DNA of 7,394 nucleotides from an uncultured Mycoplasmatota bacterium (GCA_900543675.1 UQRY01000043.1:1-7394); one strand, 5' to 3'. Positions 1-7,255 are shown, counted from the first letter of the stretch. Notes: a model not told the origin generated them from the sequence alone. A program made the numbers and translations.

Positions 1-38
1 ATAAAAAAATAGATACAAAATGAATGAATAAGAATCTA

Positions 39-154
39 CGGTAGCGACTATCGGATGTTAAGTCTGTGGAGAATAAAGGTTACTTTATCGATGAAGCAGA
101 AAATCCAGGAGGTAACGACTGGGACATGAAAAATTTATTTTTCTTTTTGTTCAC
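39..154 (+). other. Possible IS200/IS605 tnpB 3' tail / right-end remnant
   Basis: No intact gene lies here. The stretch looks like the 3' end of a TnpB gene with its structured right end. In one frame it reads SDVKSVE followed by IDEAENPGG. In another frame the same bases read SLW followed by SMKQK. I associate DVKPVE-like and SMKQE-like endings with TnpB C-termini, so this may be a decayed or frameshifted tail. Hairpins are visible: 39-44 pairs with 48-53 (6 bp, loop CGA), and 104-108 pairs with 119-123 (5 bp including one wobble). The stretch ends in GTTCAC at 149-154, which resembles the right-end cleavage motif of such elements. It directly abuts the ribosome binding site of the next gene. 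All three frames are closed near the left edge (for example TAG at 42-44), so the window contains no working transposase. The identification rests on short recalled motifs and is uncertain. Confidence 0.3.
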
Positions 155-165
155 AGGGGATTAAA

Positions 166-1005
166 ATGATTGAAGACATAGTAAAAAAATATCAAAATGA
201 AAAAAAATTAGTATCTTTATATCGATTAGAATCTGATAAAAGTAATCATAATCTAACGATCGAATTACCTAGTGGGAGAATTAATTGTCGAGATACTTCC
301 TTATATACCTATTTTTCTCTTTCTAGTAGACACCATGAATATTTCTATAAAAAGCGAATTCGCCTTTATTTAGATCAATTACTAAAACAAAAAGCAGGAC
401 TTGTTTTACGAAAGCCAACGATTCTTCATCAAGAAAGTTTTCACCAGATCAAAGAAATCGTAGAGAAAGACGAAAGCGTTCATTTTTCTAGTATCCATCT
501 TTATCTTGCGCCCTCCTTTTTACGTTTTCTAGAAGATAATCTTATTAGCCAAACCCAGAAACAACAACAAAAAAGAAAACTACCAGAACTTGCTGACCAA
601 TCTAAATATCATGGTGGAATTGGGGTTTGTGGAGCTTGGCTAAATTTATTAGTCGATATGACTTTGTTTACCGAAAGTAGACAGTTAAGTGCCCAAGATC
701 ATCTTCAGTTTTTAGAAACCGTAAAAAAGAATTATGTCTATGGAAAGACTTATTTACAAGAAAACCACCCCATACTAGAAGAAATGAATTATCGTATTCG
801 AATAAATCCCGCTTTATTTTCCACTTATCATAAATATGAAATTTTAGAAGAAATAGAATATATCAGAAAAAACAGTTTACTTCTAGAAACAGAAAATCAA
901 TCAAATAAGGAAAAAAATTGGGAAAAGATTCTACTTAAAGAATACGAAACCACACGGAATCAAATTCTTTCGGATATGGAAGAGAATTATCGTCATTTAC
1001 TCTAG
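166..1005 (+). CDS. Uncharacterised 279-residue protein
   Basis: I do not recognise this protein. The start is supported by AGGGGA at 155-160, five bases before the ATG. It is a soluble-looking, strongly charged, Lys/Glu/Tyr-rich protein with no signal peptide or membrane segment. The N-terminal third mixes predicted strands and helices. A Gln/Lys-rich linker (QKQQQKRK) lies near residues 131-138. It is followed by a distinctive segment, YHGGIGVCGAWLNLLVD (about residues 149-165), which is the likeliest conserved core. The C-terminal 90 residues look helical and coiled-coil-like, rich in Glu and Lys. It stops with TAG only 11 bases before the -35 box of the tig promoter, and no terminator is visible in between. 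Its transcripts may therefore run into tig. No promoter of its own is clear, so it may be read from further upstream. The base composition matches its neighbours. Function unknown. Confidence 0.8.
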   Translation: MIEDIVKKYQNEKKLVSLYRLESDKSNHNLTIELPSGRINCRDTSLYTYFSLSSRHHEYFYKKRIRLYLDQLLKQKAGLVLRKPTILHQESFHQIKEIVEKDESVHFSSIHLYLAPSFLRFLEDNLISQTQKQQQKRKLPELADQSKYHGGIGVCGAWLNLLVDMTLFTESRQLSAQDHLQFLETVKKNYVYGKTYLQENHPILEEMNYRIRINPALFSTYHKYEILEEIEYIRKNSLLLETENQSNKEKNWEKILLKEYETTRNQILSDMEENYRHLL

Positions 1006-1016
1006 AAAGTTAACGC

Positions 1017-1045
1017 TTGTACAAAATACAAAAGTAGGTTATAAT
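1017..1045 (+). promoter_or_regulatory. Predicted tig promoter
   Basis: A perfect -10 box TATAAT lies at 1040-1045, with a weaker -35 box TTGTAC at 1017-1022 and a 17-base spacer. Transcription would begin near 1052, giving a leader of about 97 bases before the tig ATG. The leader has two GTATC copies (1089-1093 and 1101-1105) and a weak TTCC/GGAA hairpin around 1106-1119. I see no recognisable riboswitch in it. The likely ribosome binding site AAGGA (1131-1135) lies 13 bases before the start, which is longer than usual. Confidence 0.65.
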
Positions 1046-1148
1046 ATTAGACGTATTGGAGAAAAGGTGGAAAATAATTTACTTTTTCGTATCAATTTTT
1101 GTATCTTCCTGGAATGGAAAGAAATAAAGAAAGGAATGTTAATAAAAT

Positions 1149-2420
1149 ATGGCAAAAAAAGAAAAGACCAATAAATTAGAAATTACAATCACAATAGAAG
1201 GAAAAGAATGGCAAGATGCCTTAGATAAAGCCTTTAAACAAAAAGTAAAAACTGTAACGGTAGATGGATTCCGTAAAGGAAAATGCCCAAGAGATATCTA
1301 TGAAAAGAAATTTGGAAAAGAATCTTTATACATAGATGGAGCAGAAAGCCTATTACAAAATGCTTACAAGAAGTTATTAGATGAACATAAAGACTTAGTT
1401 CCTGTTGTTCAACCAAGAGTCGATATCAAGAGTATCGATGATGATAAAGTAGAATTCTTATTTACCATTATTACCGCACCTGAAGTAAATGTAAAAAAAT
1501 ACAAAGGATTAAAAGTAAAGAAAGAGAAAGTAGAAGTAAGTCCTGAAGAAATTGAACATGAATTAGGACATTTATTAGAAAAATATACTGAAGTAGTAAC
1601 CAAAGAAGAAGGCGAAGTAGAAAATGGTGATATCGCTGTTATCGATTTCGAAGGATTCAAAGATGGTGTAGCTTTCGACGGTGGTAAAGGAGAAAATTAT
1701 TCACTAGAAATTGGTAGTGGTACTTTTATTCCAGGATTTGAAGAACAGTTAGTCGGTATGAAAACAGGAGAAGAAAAAGATATTCAAGTAACTTTCCCTG
1801 AAGATTACATGGCTGAAGACTTAAAAGGAAAAGAAGTAACATTCAAAGTAAAAGTAAATGAAATTAAACAAAAACAAAAACGTGAATTAGATAAAGACTT
1901 TTTCGAAGATCTAGGTATGGAAGGTGTCGATACCAAAGAAAAATTAGAAAAAGAAATTAAAGAAAAGATCGCTGCTCAAAAAGAAGTAGAAGCAGAAAAT
2001 AATCATATCGATCGTCTATTAGAAGAAATCGGTAAGAACGTTGAAGTAGATATTCCTGAAGAGATGGTAGAAGAAGAAATTGACCATATGATGGAACAAT
2101 TCAAAGAAAGACTCGAGATGCAAGGAATCAGCTTAGATATGTACTTGAAGTTTACACAATCTGATGAAAAAGCACTTCGTGATCAAATGGAAAAAGATGC
2201 TTATCAACGTGTTTTATATCGTTTGATGCTAGAAGAGATTGTAAAACTTGAACATATCGAAGTAACTGATGAAGAAGTAGAAAAAGAACTTGATGAAATG
2301 GCTGAAAAATATCAAATGGAAAAAGACGAATTAGTCAAGATGTTCCATGATAAAGCCATGATCAAGTACGAACTTGAAATGCGTAAGACTATCGAAATGT
2401 TAAAAGAAGAAAATAAATAG
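1149..2420 (+). CDS. tig: Trigger factor (ribosome-associated chaperone and prolyl isomerase)
   Basis: Trigger factor binds at the ribosomal exit tunnel and shields nascent chains. Its 423 residues match the family length (about 430). Three domains can be followed. The N-terminal ribosome-binding domain (about 1-115) carries the signature loop GFRKGKCPR at residues 40-48, which in characterised members contacts ribosomal protein L23. The FKBP-type prolyl isomerase domain (about 156-240) contains GDIAVIDFEG, FDGG, IPGFEEQLVGM and TFPEDY. The C-terminal helical, SurA-like substrate-cradle domain (about 245-423) is very rich in Glu and Lys. The protein is cytosolic, with no signal peptide. It has its own promoter and is followed at once by a terminator, so it is probably transcribed alone or together with upstream read-through. 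Next to it lies lon, another protein-quality factor. The clpX gene that commonly follows tig in Bacillota is missing from this position. Confidence 0.97.
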   Translation: MAKKEKTNKLEITITIEGKEWQDALDKAFKQKVKTVTVDGFRKGKCPRDIYEKKFGKESLYIDGAESLLQNAYKKLLDEHKDLVPVVQPRVDIKSIDDDKVEFLFTIITAPEVNVKKYKGLKVKKEKVEVSPEEIEHELGHLLEKYTEVVTKEEGEVENGDIAVIDFEGFKDGVAFDGGKGENYSLEIGSGTFIPGFEEQLVGMKTGEEKDIQVTFPEDYMAEDLKGKEVTFKVKVNEIKQKQKRELDKDFFEDLGMEGVDTKEKLEKEIKEKIAAQKEVEAENNHIDRLLEEIGKNVEVDIPEEMVEEEIDHMMEQFKERLEMQGISLDMYLKFTQSDEKALRDQMEKDAYQRVLYRLMLEEIVKLEHIEVTDEEVEKELDEMAEKYQMEKDELVKMFHDKAMIKYELEMRKTIEMLKEENK

Positions 2421-2448
2421 AAAAAGGTTCTGATAAAAGAACTTTTTT
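2421..2448 (+). terminator. Intrinsic terminator of tig
   Basis: The hairpin begins on the base after the tig stop codon. Positions 2421-2431 pair with 2438-2448 in an 11-bp stem with one G-T wobble, around a 6-base loop (GATAAA), and the 3' arm ends in a run of six T. The A-tract on the 5' side makes it potentially bidirectional. The G+C content of the stem is low, so efficiency is uncertain. Confidence 0.75.
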
Positions 2449-2454
2449 CATTTT

Positions 2455-2528
2455 AAAAAAGCAACTACTATTTCCAAATATTTCCAACTTTGAACATGTC
2501 AAAATATGTATAAATAGGTTGCTTTTTT
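2455..2528. repeat. Long bulged inverted repeat between tig and lon
   Basis: AAAAAAGCAAC at 2455-2465 pairs with GTTGCTTTTTT at 2518-2528. After a two-base bulge (2466-2467), CTATTT at 2468-2473 pairs with AAATAG at 2512-2517. The stem is therefore 17 bp in total. The loop contains a tandem direct repeat ATTTCCAA (2470-2477 and 2480-2487, period 10 bases) and a small hairpin TTTGA-ACATG-TCAAA. As RNA the 3' arm ends in six U, so it can act as a second terminator behind tig. It is nearly symmetrical and could work on either strand. Its 3' arm overlaps the predicted lon -35 box, which makes a regulatory role conceivable. Confidence 0.65.
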
Positions 2529-2546
2529 AAAGTGAAATGCTATAAT
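2519..2546 (+). promoter_or_regulatory. Predicted lon promoter with extended -10
   Basis: TATAAT at 2541-2546 is preceded by TGC (2538-2540), giving a perfect extended -10 element. A weak -35 box TTGCTT at 2519-2524 lies 16 bases upstream, inside the 3' arm of the long inverted repeat. Transcription would start near 2552, leaving a leader of about 27 bases with TAGGAGG (2562-2568) 11 bases before the lon ATG. No CIRCE element is present, and no convincing CtsR operator was found. Confidence 0.7.
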
Positions 2547-2579
2547 AAAAATCATAGTTTCTAGGAGGCTTGGCTAGGT

Positions 2580-4949
2580 ATGCAAAATAATCAAGAGAAA
2601 TTACCAATTTTAATTTTGAGAGATATGGTCCTTTTTCCGGGTAGTGAGTTACGCCTTGAATTTGATACCTTAGTAGAAAAACAGATTGTTTCTGTTGCCG
2701 AAGGTTGTTTTGACAGCAATATCCTAATCCTAAATCCTAGTAGCGATAGTAGAGAGCCATATACCGTAAAAGAATTGCCTAAAGTTGGTTTGGTATCCCA
2801 GATTAAAATGAGAATGGATATGCCTAATGGGAAGACTAGGCTATTGATGCATGGATTAAGACGAGTAAAGATTTTAGAACTTGAAGAAGAAGATAAAATC
2901 TTAAGCGCAACAATCGAAGAAATAAGCAAGGAAAATCATAATCCGAAAGAGGAAATTGCTTACTCGAGGAAGATTATGAATTTATTAGAAACTTATATTG
3001 ATGATTATTCTTACAGTAATAATATTATTAACAGTTTAATAGGTGTAAATAGCTTAGAAAAAATTACAGACTTGATCGCACCAACCTTACCAGTCAACTA
3101 TAACCGGAAAGCAAGCTATATCTGGGAGATAGATTCCATTCGTCGTAGTGAAATGATCATGGAAGACATCCAGAACGATTTAGCGATTTTAGAAATTGAG
3201 AAAAAAATCGATGAAAAGTTATCTCTAGAGATGGAGAAAAATCAAAAAGAATATGTGCTTCGAGAAAAAATTAGAATTATCAAAGAAGAATTAGGGGATA
3301 TTAGCGATAAAGATAGTGAAATAGAAAAAATAAGAGAAGAAATTAAAACTGGAAAATATCCAAAACGAATCGAAGAACGATTAGAACTAGAAATTCATCG
3401 CTATGAAACTTGTGCACCTAACGCACCAGATGCGGGAATCATTCGTAACTATATTGATTGGTTATTAGATTTACCTTGGAAAGAAGAAACGGTTGATAAT
3501 GAAGATTTACATAAAGTAAAAAAAGTATTAGATCGTTCTCATTATGGATTAGATAAAGTAAAAGACAGAATTATCGAATACTTAGCCGTTAAACAGAATA
3601 CCCATAATTTGAAAAGCCCGATTCTTTGTCTAGTAGGCCCACCAGGAGTAGGAAAAACAACTTTGGCGAAAAGTATTGCCGAAAGCTTGGGCAGAAAGTG
3701 TACGAAGATTTCAGTTGGGGGGATCAACGATGAAGCAGAAATCGTCGGTCATAGAAGAACATATATCGGAGCTGCGCCTGGCTTAATTATACAGGGCATG
3801 AAAAAAGCCGGTACTAAAAATCCTGTCTTTATCATTGATGAAATCGATAAGATGACCAAAGACATTAAAGGTGATCCAGCTAGTAGCTTATTAGAAGTAT
3901 TGGATCCAGAACAGAATAAAGCATTTGTCGATCACTATATCGAAGAAGAATATGATTTAAGTAATGTTATATTCATTACGACCGCAAATTACTATGAACA
4001 AATCCCACCAGAGCTACGAGATCGCCTTGAGATGATCGAACTTTCTTCTTATACCGAGTACGAAAAGTTAGATATTGCGAAGAATTATCTATTACCCAGG
4101 CAAAGAAAAGAACATGGCTTAAAAAAAGATGTTGTACATTTTGACCGAGAAGCTTTCTTAGAGATAATTCGCAACTATACAAAAGAAGCTGGAGTTAGAG
4201 ACTTAGAACGAAACATTGCGGCAATATTACGTAAAGTAGTAACCGATAAAATTATGAATATCAGCGAAAAAAACTACGACATTACGATTTATAATCTCGA
4301 AAAATATTTAGGAAAAAAGAAATATTTTTGGAACGAAAATGATATCCTGGAACGAGTAGGGATTGTCAATGGATTAGCGTACACCCCGTTTGGTGGTGAT
4401 ATTTTAGCCATCGAAGCGGTAATGTTTCCTGGAAAAGGCGATATCATCTTAACCGGAAGTTTAGGGGATGTCATGCGCGAATCCGCTCATCTAGCCTTAG
4501 ACTATTTAAAATCGAACAGTGCAAAGTTTAAAATCAATCCTGAAGTATTCCAAAAGAATGATATTCATATCCATGTCCCTGAAGGGGCAGTACCCAAAGA
4601 TGGACCGAGTGCCGGAGTAACCTTAACTACAACACTATTATCTCTAGTAACAAACACACCAATTCAAACCAATATTGCGATGACAGGAGAGATGACCCTA
4701 CGTGGTAAAGTGCTACCCATTGGGGGATTAAAGGAAAAAGTAATCGGTGCCCATCGTAATGGAATCAGAACGATTTTTATTCCTCGCCAGAATGAAAAAG
4801 ATCTCGATGAAATTCCTAAAGAAGTAACTGCAGACATTCATTTTATCTTAGTAGACCGTTACCTAGATATTCAACATGTCTTATTCAAAGAAAAAAGAGG
4901 GAAGAAGAAATATGTCGATCCAAGAAATATTCAATTATTACTCGATTAA
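2580..4949 (+). CDS. lon: ATP-dependent protease La (LonA type)
   Basis: Lon is a cytosolic hexameric AAA+ serine protease that unfolds and degrades damaged and regulatory proteins. The 789 residues fit the LonA length (E. coli 784). The N-terminal substrate domain opens with LPILILRDMVLFPG (about residues 8-21), followed by a helical, Lys/Glu-rich linker to about 250. The AAA+ module shows Walker A GPPGVGKT at 353-360 (K359), Walker B PVFIIDEID at 415-423 (D420, E421) and a likely arginine finger R482 in RDRLE. The protease domain has PKDGPSAG with nucleophile S677, and GGLKEK with K720. The Ser-Lys spacing of 43 equals that in E. coli Lon (S679/K722), so the enzyme should be active. The start is fixed by TAGGAGG at 2562-2568. 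The last 38 bases overlap the next gene. There is no long N-terminal insertion or membrane segment, so it is not LonB. Confidence 0.98.
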   Translation: MQNNQEKLPILILRDMVLFPGSELRLEFDTLVEKQIVSVAEGCFDSNILILNPSSDSREPYTVKELPKVGLVSQIKMRMDMPNGKTRLLMHGLRRVKILELEEEDKILSATIEEISKENHNPKEEIAYSRKIMNLLETYIDDYSYSNNIINSLIGVNSLEKITDLIAPTLPVNYNRKASYIWEIDSIRRSEMIMEDIQNDLAILEIEKKIDEKLSLEMEKNQKEYVLREKIRIIKEELGDISDKDSEIEKIREEIKTGKYPKRIEERLELEIHRYETCAPNAPDAGIIRNYIDWLLDLPWKEETVDNEDLHKVKKVLDRSHYGLDKVKDRIIEYLAVKQNTHNLKSPILCLVGPPGVGKTTLAKSIAESLGRKCTKISVGGINDEAEIVGHRRTYIGAAPGLIIQGMKKAGTKNPVFIIDEIDKMTKDIKGDPASSLLEVLDPEQNKAFVDHYIEEEYDLSNVIFITTANYYEQIPPELRDRLEMIELSSYTEYEKLDIAKNYLLPRQRKEHGLKKDVVHFDREAFLEIIRNYTKEAGVRDLERNIAAILRKVVTDKIMNISEKNYDITIYNLEKYLGKKKYFWNENDILERVGIVNGLAYTPFGGDILAIEAVMFPGKGDIILTGSLGDVMRESAHLALDYLKSNSAKFKINPEVFQKNDIHIHVPEGAVPKDGPSAGVTLTTTLLSLVTNTPIQTNIAMTGEMTLRGKVLPIGGLKEKVIGAHRNGIRTIFIPRQNEKDLDEIPKEVTADIHFILVDRYLDIQHVLFKEKRGKKKYVDPRNIQLLLD
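4897..4904 (+). promoter_or_regulatory. Ribosome binding site choosing the 4912 start
   Basis: GAGGGAAG lies inside the lon 3' end, about 10 bases before ATG 4912. The alternative in-frame ATG at 4876 has no purine-rich site before it (it is preceded by GATATTCAAC). This decides the start of the downstream gene. Confidence 0.6.
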
Positions 4950-5598
4950 AAATCAATTTCTCTGTTTGTCAAGTAGTGAAATTTTAGAACAAAATCAAGA
5001 AGAACAACAACAGATCATGATGTGTAAAGCACTATGTCAAGTGATTGATCATGAAGACTTCTTCTTAATGACGGATGAATTAAGCCAAAAGCTTCTAGAA
5101 GTAATCTGTGCGATTAGGTTTCGTTACTATGAAAATAAAGAATTATTTGCGATGAAACAACATATTACCCATCTTGCCAATACTTATCAAACCTTAGAAG
5201 AGTTCGAACTATTTAAAAGAAGAAGTATCTGGCTACGAGAAGAAGGAAGAAAACATGATTTGTTATTTTCGAAGACTTTTGGTAATACCGTCGAAGAAGT
5301 ATTTACTGCGGTTGAATGGGATCCTTATTATTTAAAGATAATTTTTGAAAAAAATAGAGGATTAGCCATCACCAACACAACTTATTTTCTCGCCACCGTA
5401 AATTTATTACTAAATGAATATCCAGATATATTAAAAGAACAAGCAGAGTATTGTGATTTTCTAATAGAAAGTACAAAAGAATTGTTAGCACGCCACGATG
5501 AAACAAGAGATTGGGTAAAGAAAAAAACCAAGAAAACTATTCATCGGTTAGAAAATTTAGAACAAGGAAAAAGATTAATTCGCTTATGGAAAAAATAA
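4912..5598 (+). CDS. Uncharacterised 228-residue protein overlapping lon
   Basis: I do not recognise this protein. It appears entirely helical, soluble and cytosolic, with no signal peptide or membrane segment. Visible blocks are a Gln/Glu-rich stretch (EQNQEEQQQ) near residues 20-30, an aromatic segment RFRYYENKELFAMKQH near 60-75, FKRRSIWLREEGRKHD near 92-107, VEWDPYYLKIIFEKNRG near 123-140, and a basic C-terminus (VKKKTKKTIHRLE, ending RLIRLWKK) that could bind nucleic acid or an acidic surface. No catalytic motif is evident. It overlaps lon by 38 bases in another frame, so it is probably co-transcribed and translationally coupled with lon. That suggests, but does not show, a role linked to proteolysis. 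An in-frame ATG at 4876 would add 12 residues (240 in total) but lacks a ribosome binding site. Its own terminator begins within the stop codon and has been split by the insertion sequence. Confidence 0.85.
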   Translation: MSIQEIFNYYSIKNQFLCLSSSEILEQNQEEQQQIMMCKALCQVIDHEDFFLMTDELSQKLLEVICAIRFRYYENKELFAMKQHITHLANTYQTLEEFELFKRRSIWLREEGRKHDLLFSKTFGNTVEEVFTAVEWDPYYLKIIFEKNRGLAITNTTYFLATVNLLLNEYPDILKEQAEYCDFLIESTKELLARHDETRDWVKKKTKKTIHRLENLEQGKRLIRLWKK

Positions 5599-5606
5599 AG
5601 AATGAG
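5597..5606 (+). terminator. 5' arm of a terminator split by the insertion sequence
   Basis: AAAGAATGAG begins within the stop codon of the preceding gene and is the exact reverse complement of CTCATTCTTT at 7322-7331. Rejoined across the insertion, the two arms form a perfect 10-bp stem around a 9-base loop (AAGTAAAAA) with a T-tract. With about 1.7 kb now in the loop, the original terminator is unlikely to work. Confidence 0.75.
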
Positions 5607-5609
5607 AAG

Positions 5610-5616
5610 TAAAAAC
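5610..5616 (+). repeat. Target site duplication, left copy
   Basis: TAAAAAC immediately precedes the left inverted repeat and is repeated at 7316-7322 immediately after the right end. The duplication can be read as 6 bases (TAAAAA) or 7 bases (TAAAAAC), depending on whether C5616 is counted in the element. Confidence 0.7.
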
Positions 5617-5634
5617 GAGATTGCTGAAAAAGTA
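5617..5634 (+). repeat. Left terminal inverted repeat of the insertion sequence
   Basis: Eighteen bases beginning GAGATTGCTGAAAAAG match the reverse complement of 7297-7314 except for one position (T against C at the fifth base). This is the expected transposase binding and cleavage site. Confidence 0.85.
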
Positions 5635-5642
5635 GTAAAAAT

Positions 5643-5683
5643 AAAATCAATAATTTAGATTATGAGTCTATTTTATTGATTTT
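5643..5683. terminator. Bidirectional hairpin terminator inside the left end of the insertion sequence
   Basis: AAAATCAATAA at 5643-5653 pairs with TTATTGATTTT at 5673-5683 (11 bp). After a 2x2 internal loop, TAGA 5656-5659 pairs with TCTA 5667-5670. T-rich tails follow in both directions: TTTTTATATTTT on the plus side and TTTTATTTTTA on the minus side. It lies 43 bases beyond the transposase stop. It should end transposase transcripts and also block transcription arriving from the lon side, which would otherwise produce antisense RNA. Confidence 0.75.
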
Positions 5684-5726
5684 TTATATTTTAAATAAAA
5701 ATTATGAAATATAGTTGGAGTTGGCA

Positions 5727-7223
5727 TTATCCATCTATATTTTTCTTTTTTTCTTCATCTAATTTAATTATTCTTTTCATATTAGCTAAAAAGAGCGTAG
5801 TTGCCCCTTGTATTGTAATGCCTAGTTTTCCACAGGCATTAGCTTTATCATATCCATAACTGTTTTTTAATTCTGCATTTTTGGCTTCTATTTTATATCT
5901 TTCAGAATATAACTGTTTGAATTCCTCTGTATTCATATAATCCATATGTTCAATGTGCGTCTCATCCTTTATTTTTACATTAAATGTTTTGGTTTTTGCG
6001 TCTTCTTTATAACATCCATCTTTAAATGGGCAATGTTTGCATTTTTCCACGTCAAAGAAATATGACTCTACTTGTTCATTTTTCTTTTTACTACCAGTTT
6101 TTCTTTTTGTGAATGCCATATGTCCCGCCTTACAAACATACATTCCAGCATCTTTATTATATTCAAAAGAATCATTTCTTTTACTGTTTCCATGAGTGAC
6201 AAATTTACTTAATTTACTAACATTTTTAATATTATTTTCTTCACAATATTCTAAATTGTCTTTTTCAGAATATGCACCATCACCAATAATTGCTTCAACT
6301 TCAATTCCATTCTTCTTACTCTTTTCTATTAAATTAATAAGTTCTTTACCATCATGTTTTTCACCACTAGTAATAGTTGCTGCAGTTATTATTCTTTCCG
6401 GTGTCATGGCTATATGCGTTTTGTATCCAAAAAAAGAGGTATCGGCAGTGTTATGTCCTACTTTAGCATCTTGATCTTTTGAGTATTCTAATTCTATCTC
6501 TGTATCATTCATGGTTTCTTCTAAATAATCTACTTGTTCTTTTATCCCTGGTAAAGCAGTAAATCTACCATCATCTTTTACTATCTTTAATAACTGTTTT
6601 GTATATTCAATTTGATCTTCTAATAGTCCTGATGCTTCACGCTTTTTTGGCATTTTATCATGCATAGATTCATCAATTTTATAAATTGATTTTCTTAATT
6701 CTTTTGCTTGTTTTATCAACTCTTCTCTTGGTGAAATATGATGAAACATTGCATTTGTATGTGTTGAATCAACTATGATTTTATTTTTAACTTCTATAAG
6801 GCCTTTTTCCAAAGCAAGTTCTACGGTTTTATTTATTAATTTATCCATTAAATTTTCTTCTTCATCTTTTAATCTTTCACGACGAAAAACAGTTAATAAA
6901 CTTGAGTTAATTAACTTTGTATCTTCTGGATCATATCCTAAAAAATATTTAAATAATAAGTCTGTTTGAGTTCTTTCAACCAACCCTCTGTCTGATAACT
7001 TGAAATAACTTTTTAATAATAAATATTTAAACATTCTTACTACATCTTCACAGGTTCTTCCTATCGTAGATGAATATTTATCTTTTAATTCTTCATATAC
7101 AAATGAAAAATCGACCATATCATTTAATTGTCTCCAAAAATTATCAGGTTCAATTAAAATATCGTATAATTCCGAATATTTACTAAAATTTAATTCTAAT
7201 TGTTTTTTTTGTTTTATCATCAT
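5727..7223 (-). CDS. IS1182-family DDE transposase
   Basis: This 498-residue transposase catalyses excision and insertion of the surrounding element. The N-terminal third (about 30-120) is a helical DNA-binding region of the kind fused to IS5/IS1182 transposases (DUF772-like), with the segment DVVRMFKYLLLKSYFKLSDR. The catalytic RNase H-like fold gives D152 in VDSTHTNA, D315 in GDGAYSE, and E446 inside a perfect Y-(2)-R-(3)-E-(6)-K signature (Y439, R442, E446, K453). The helical insertion before FFGYKTHIAM (264-273) is normal for the family. A cysteine group, C364 and C395-x2-C398-x5-C404, may bind zinc. The reading frame is unbroken, so the enzyme is probably active. The start is the first of two adjacent ATG codons, with a weak GGTGA about 4-8 bases upstream, which suggests low expression. 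It is the only gene in the element. Confidence 0.95.
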   Translation of the reverse strand: MMIKQKKQLELNFSKYSELYDILIEPDNFWRQLNDMVDFSFVYEELKDKYSSTIGRTCEDVVRMFKYLLLKSYFKLSDRGLVERTQTDLLFKYFLGYDPEDTKLINSSLLTVFRRERLKDEEENLMDKLINKTVELALEKGLIEVKNKIIVDSTHTNAMFHHISPREELIKQAKELRKSIYKIDESMHDKMPKKREASGLLEDQIEYTKQLLKIVKDDGRFTALPGIKEQVDYLEETMNDTEIELEYSKDQDAKVGHNTADTSFFGYKTHIAMTPERIITAATITSGEKHDGKELINLIEKSKKNGIEVEAIIGDGAYSEKDNLEYCEENNIKNVSKLSKFVTHGNSKRNDSFEYNKDAGMYVCKAGHMAFTKRKTGSKKKNEQVESYFFDVEKCKHCPFKDGCYKEDAKTKTFNVKIKDETHIEHMDYMNTEEFKQLYSERYKIEAKNAELKNSYGYDKANACGKLGITIQGATTLFLANMKRIIKLDEEKKKNIDG

Positions 7224-7239
7224 ACATCACCATATTTCT

Positions 7240-7255
7240 TATATAGAGTATACCA
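7240..7255 (-). promoter_or_regulatory. Possible transposase promoter (extended -10)
   Basis: On the minus strand TATACT (7247-7252) is preceded by TGG, giving an extended -10 element. No good -35 box is seen, because that region is taken up by the hairpin at 7260-7293. Transcription would start near 7240, giving a leader of about 17 bases before the ATG at 7223. This suits a weak promoter placed behind a protective terminator. Confidence 0.4.

Noticed and set aside
39..125. tRNA, SRP RNA or 6S RNA
   Set aside because: No cloverleaf or conserved core of these RNAs could be drawn; the hairpins fit an insertion-sequence end better.
1234..1660. Minus-strand open frames of 60 and 83 codons inside tig
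   Set aside because: They are antisense shadows of the strongly supported tig gene, with no ribosome binding site and biased composition.
2470..2487. CRISPR-like short repeat
   Set aside because: Only two 8-base copies two bases apart; far too short and few for an array.
2494..2514. CtsR-like operator (TGTCAAA-ATA-TGTATAA) upstream of lon
   Set aside because: The first half fits GGTCAAA but the second half matches only 4 of 7 positions and the spacer lacks the expected A; better explained as part of the hairpin loop.
2591..4474. Four minus-strand open frames inside lon
   Set aside because: All lie opposite conserved lon motifs and have no independent support.
4876..4911. Upstream ATG start for the gene ending at 5598
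   Set aside because: No ribosome binding site precedes 4876, while GAGGGAAG sits at a proper distance from 4912.
6196..6969. Plus-strand open frames of 92 and 64 codons inside the insertion sequence
   Set aside because: They are antisense to the intact transposase; their hydrophobic Leu/Ser/Phe-rich composition is what the reverse of an AT-rich, Lys/Glu-rich gene gives.
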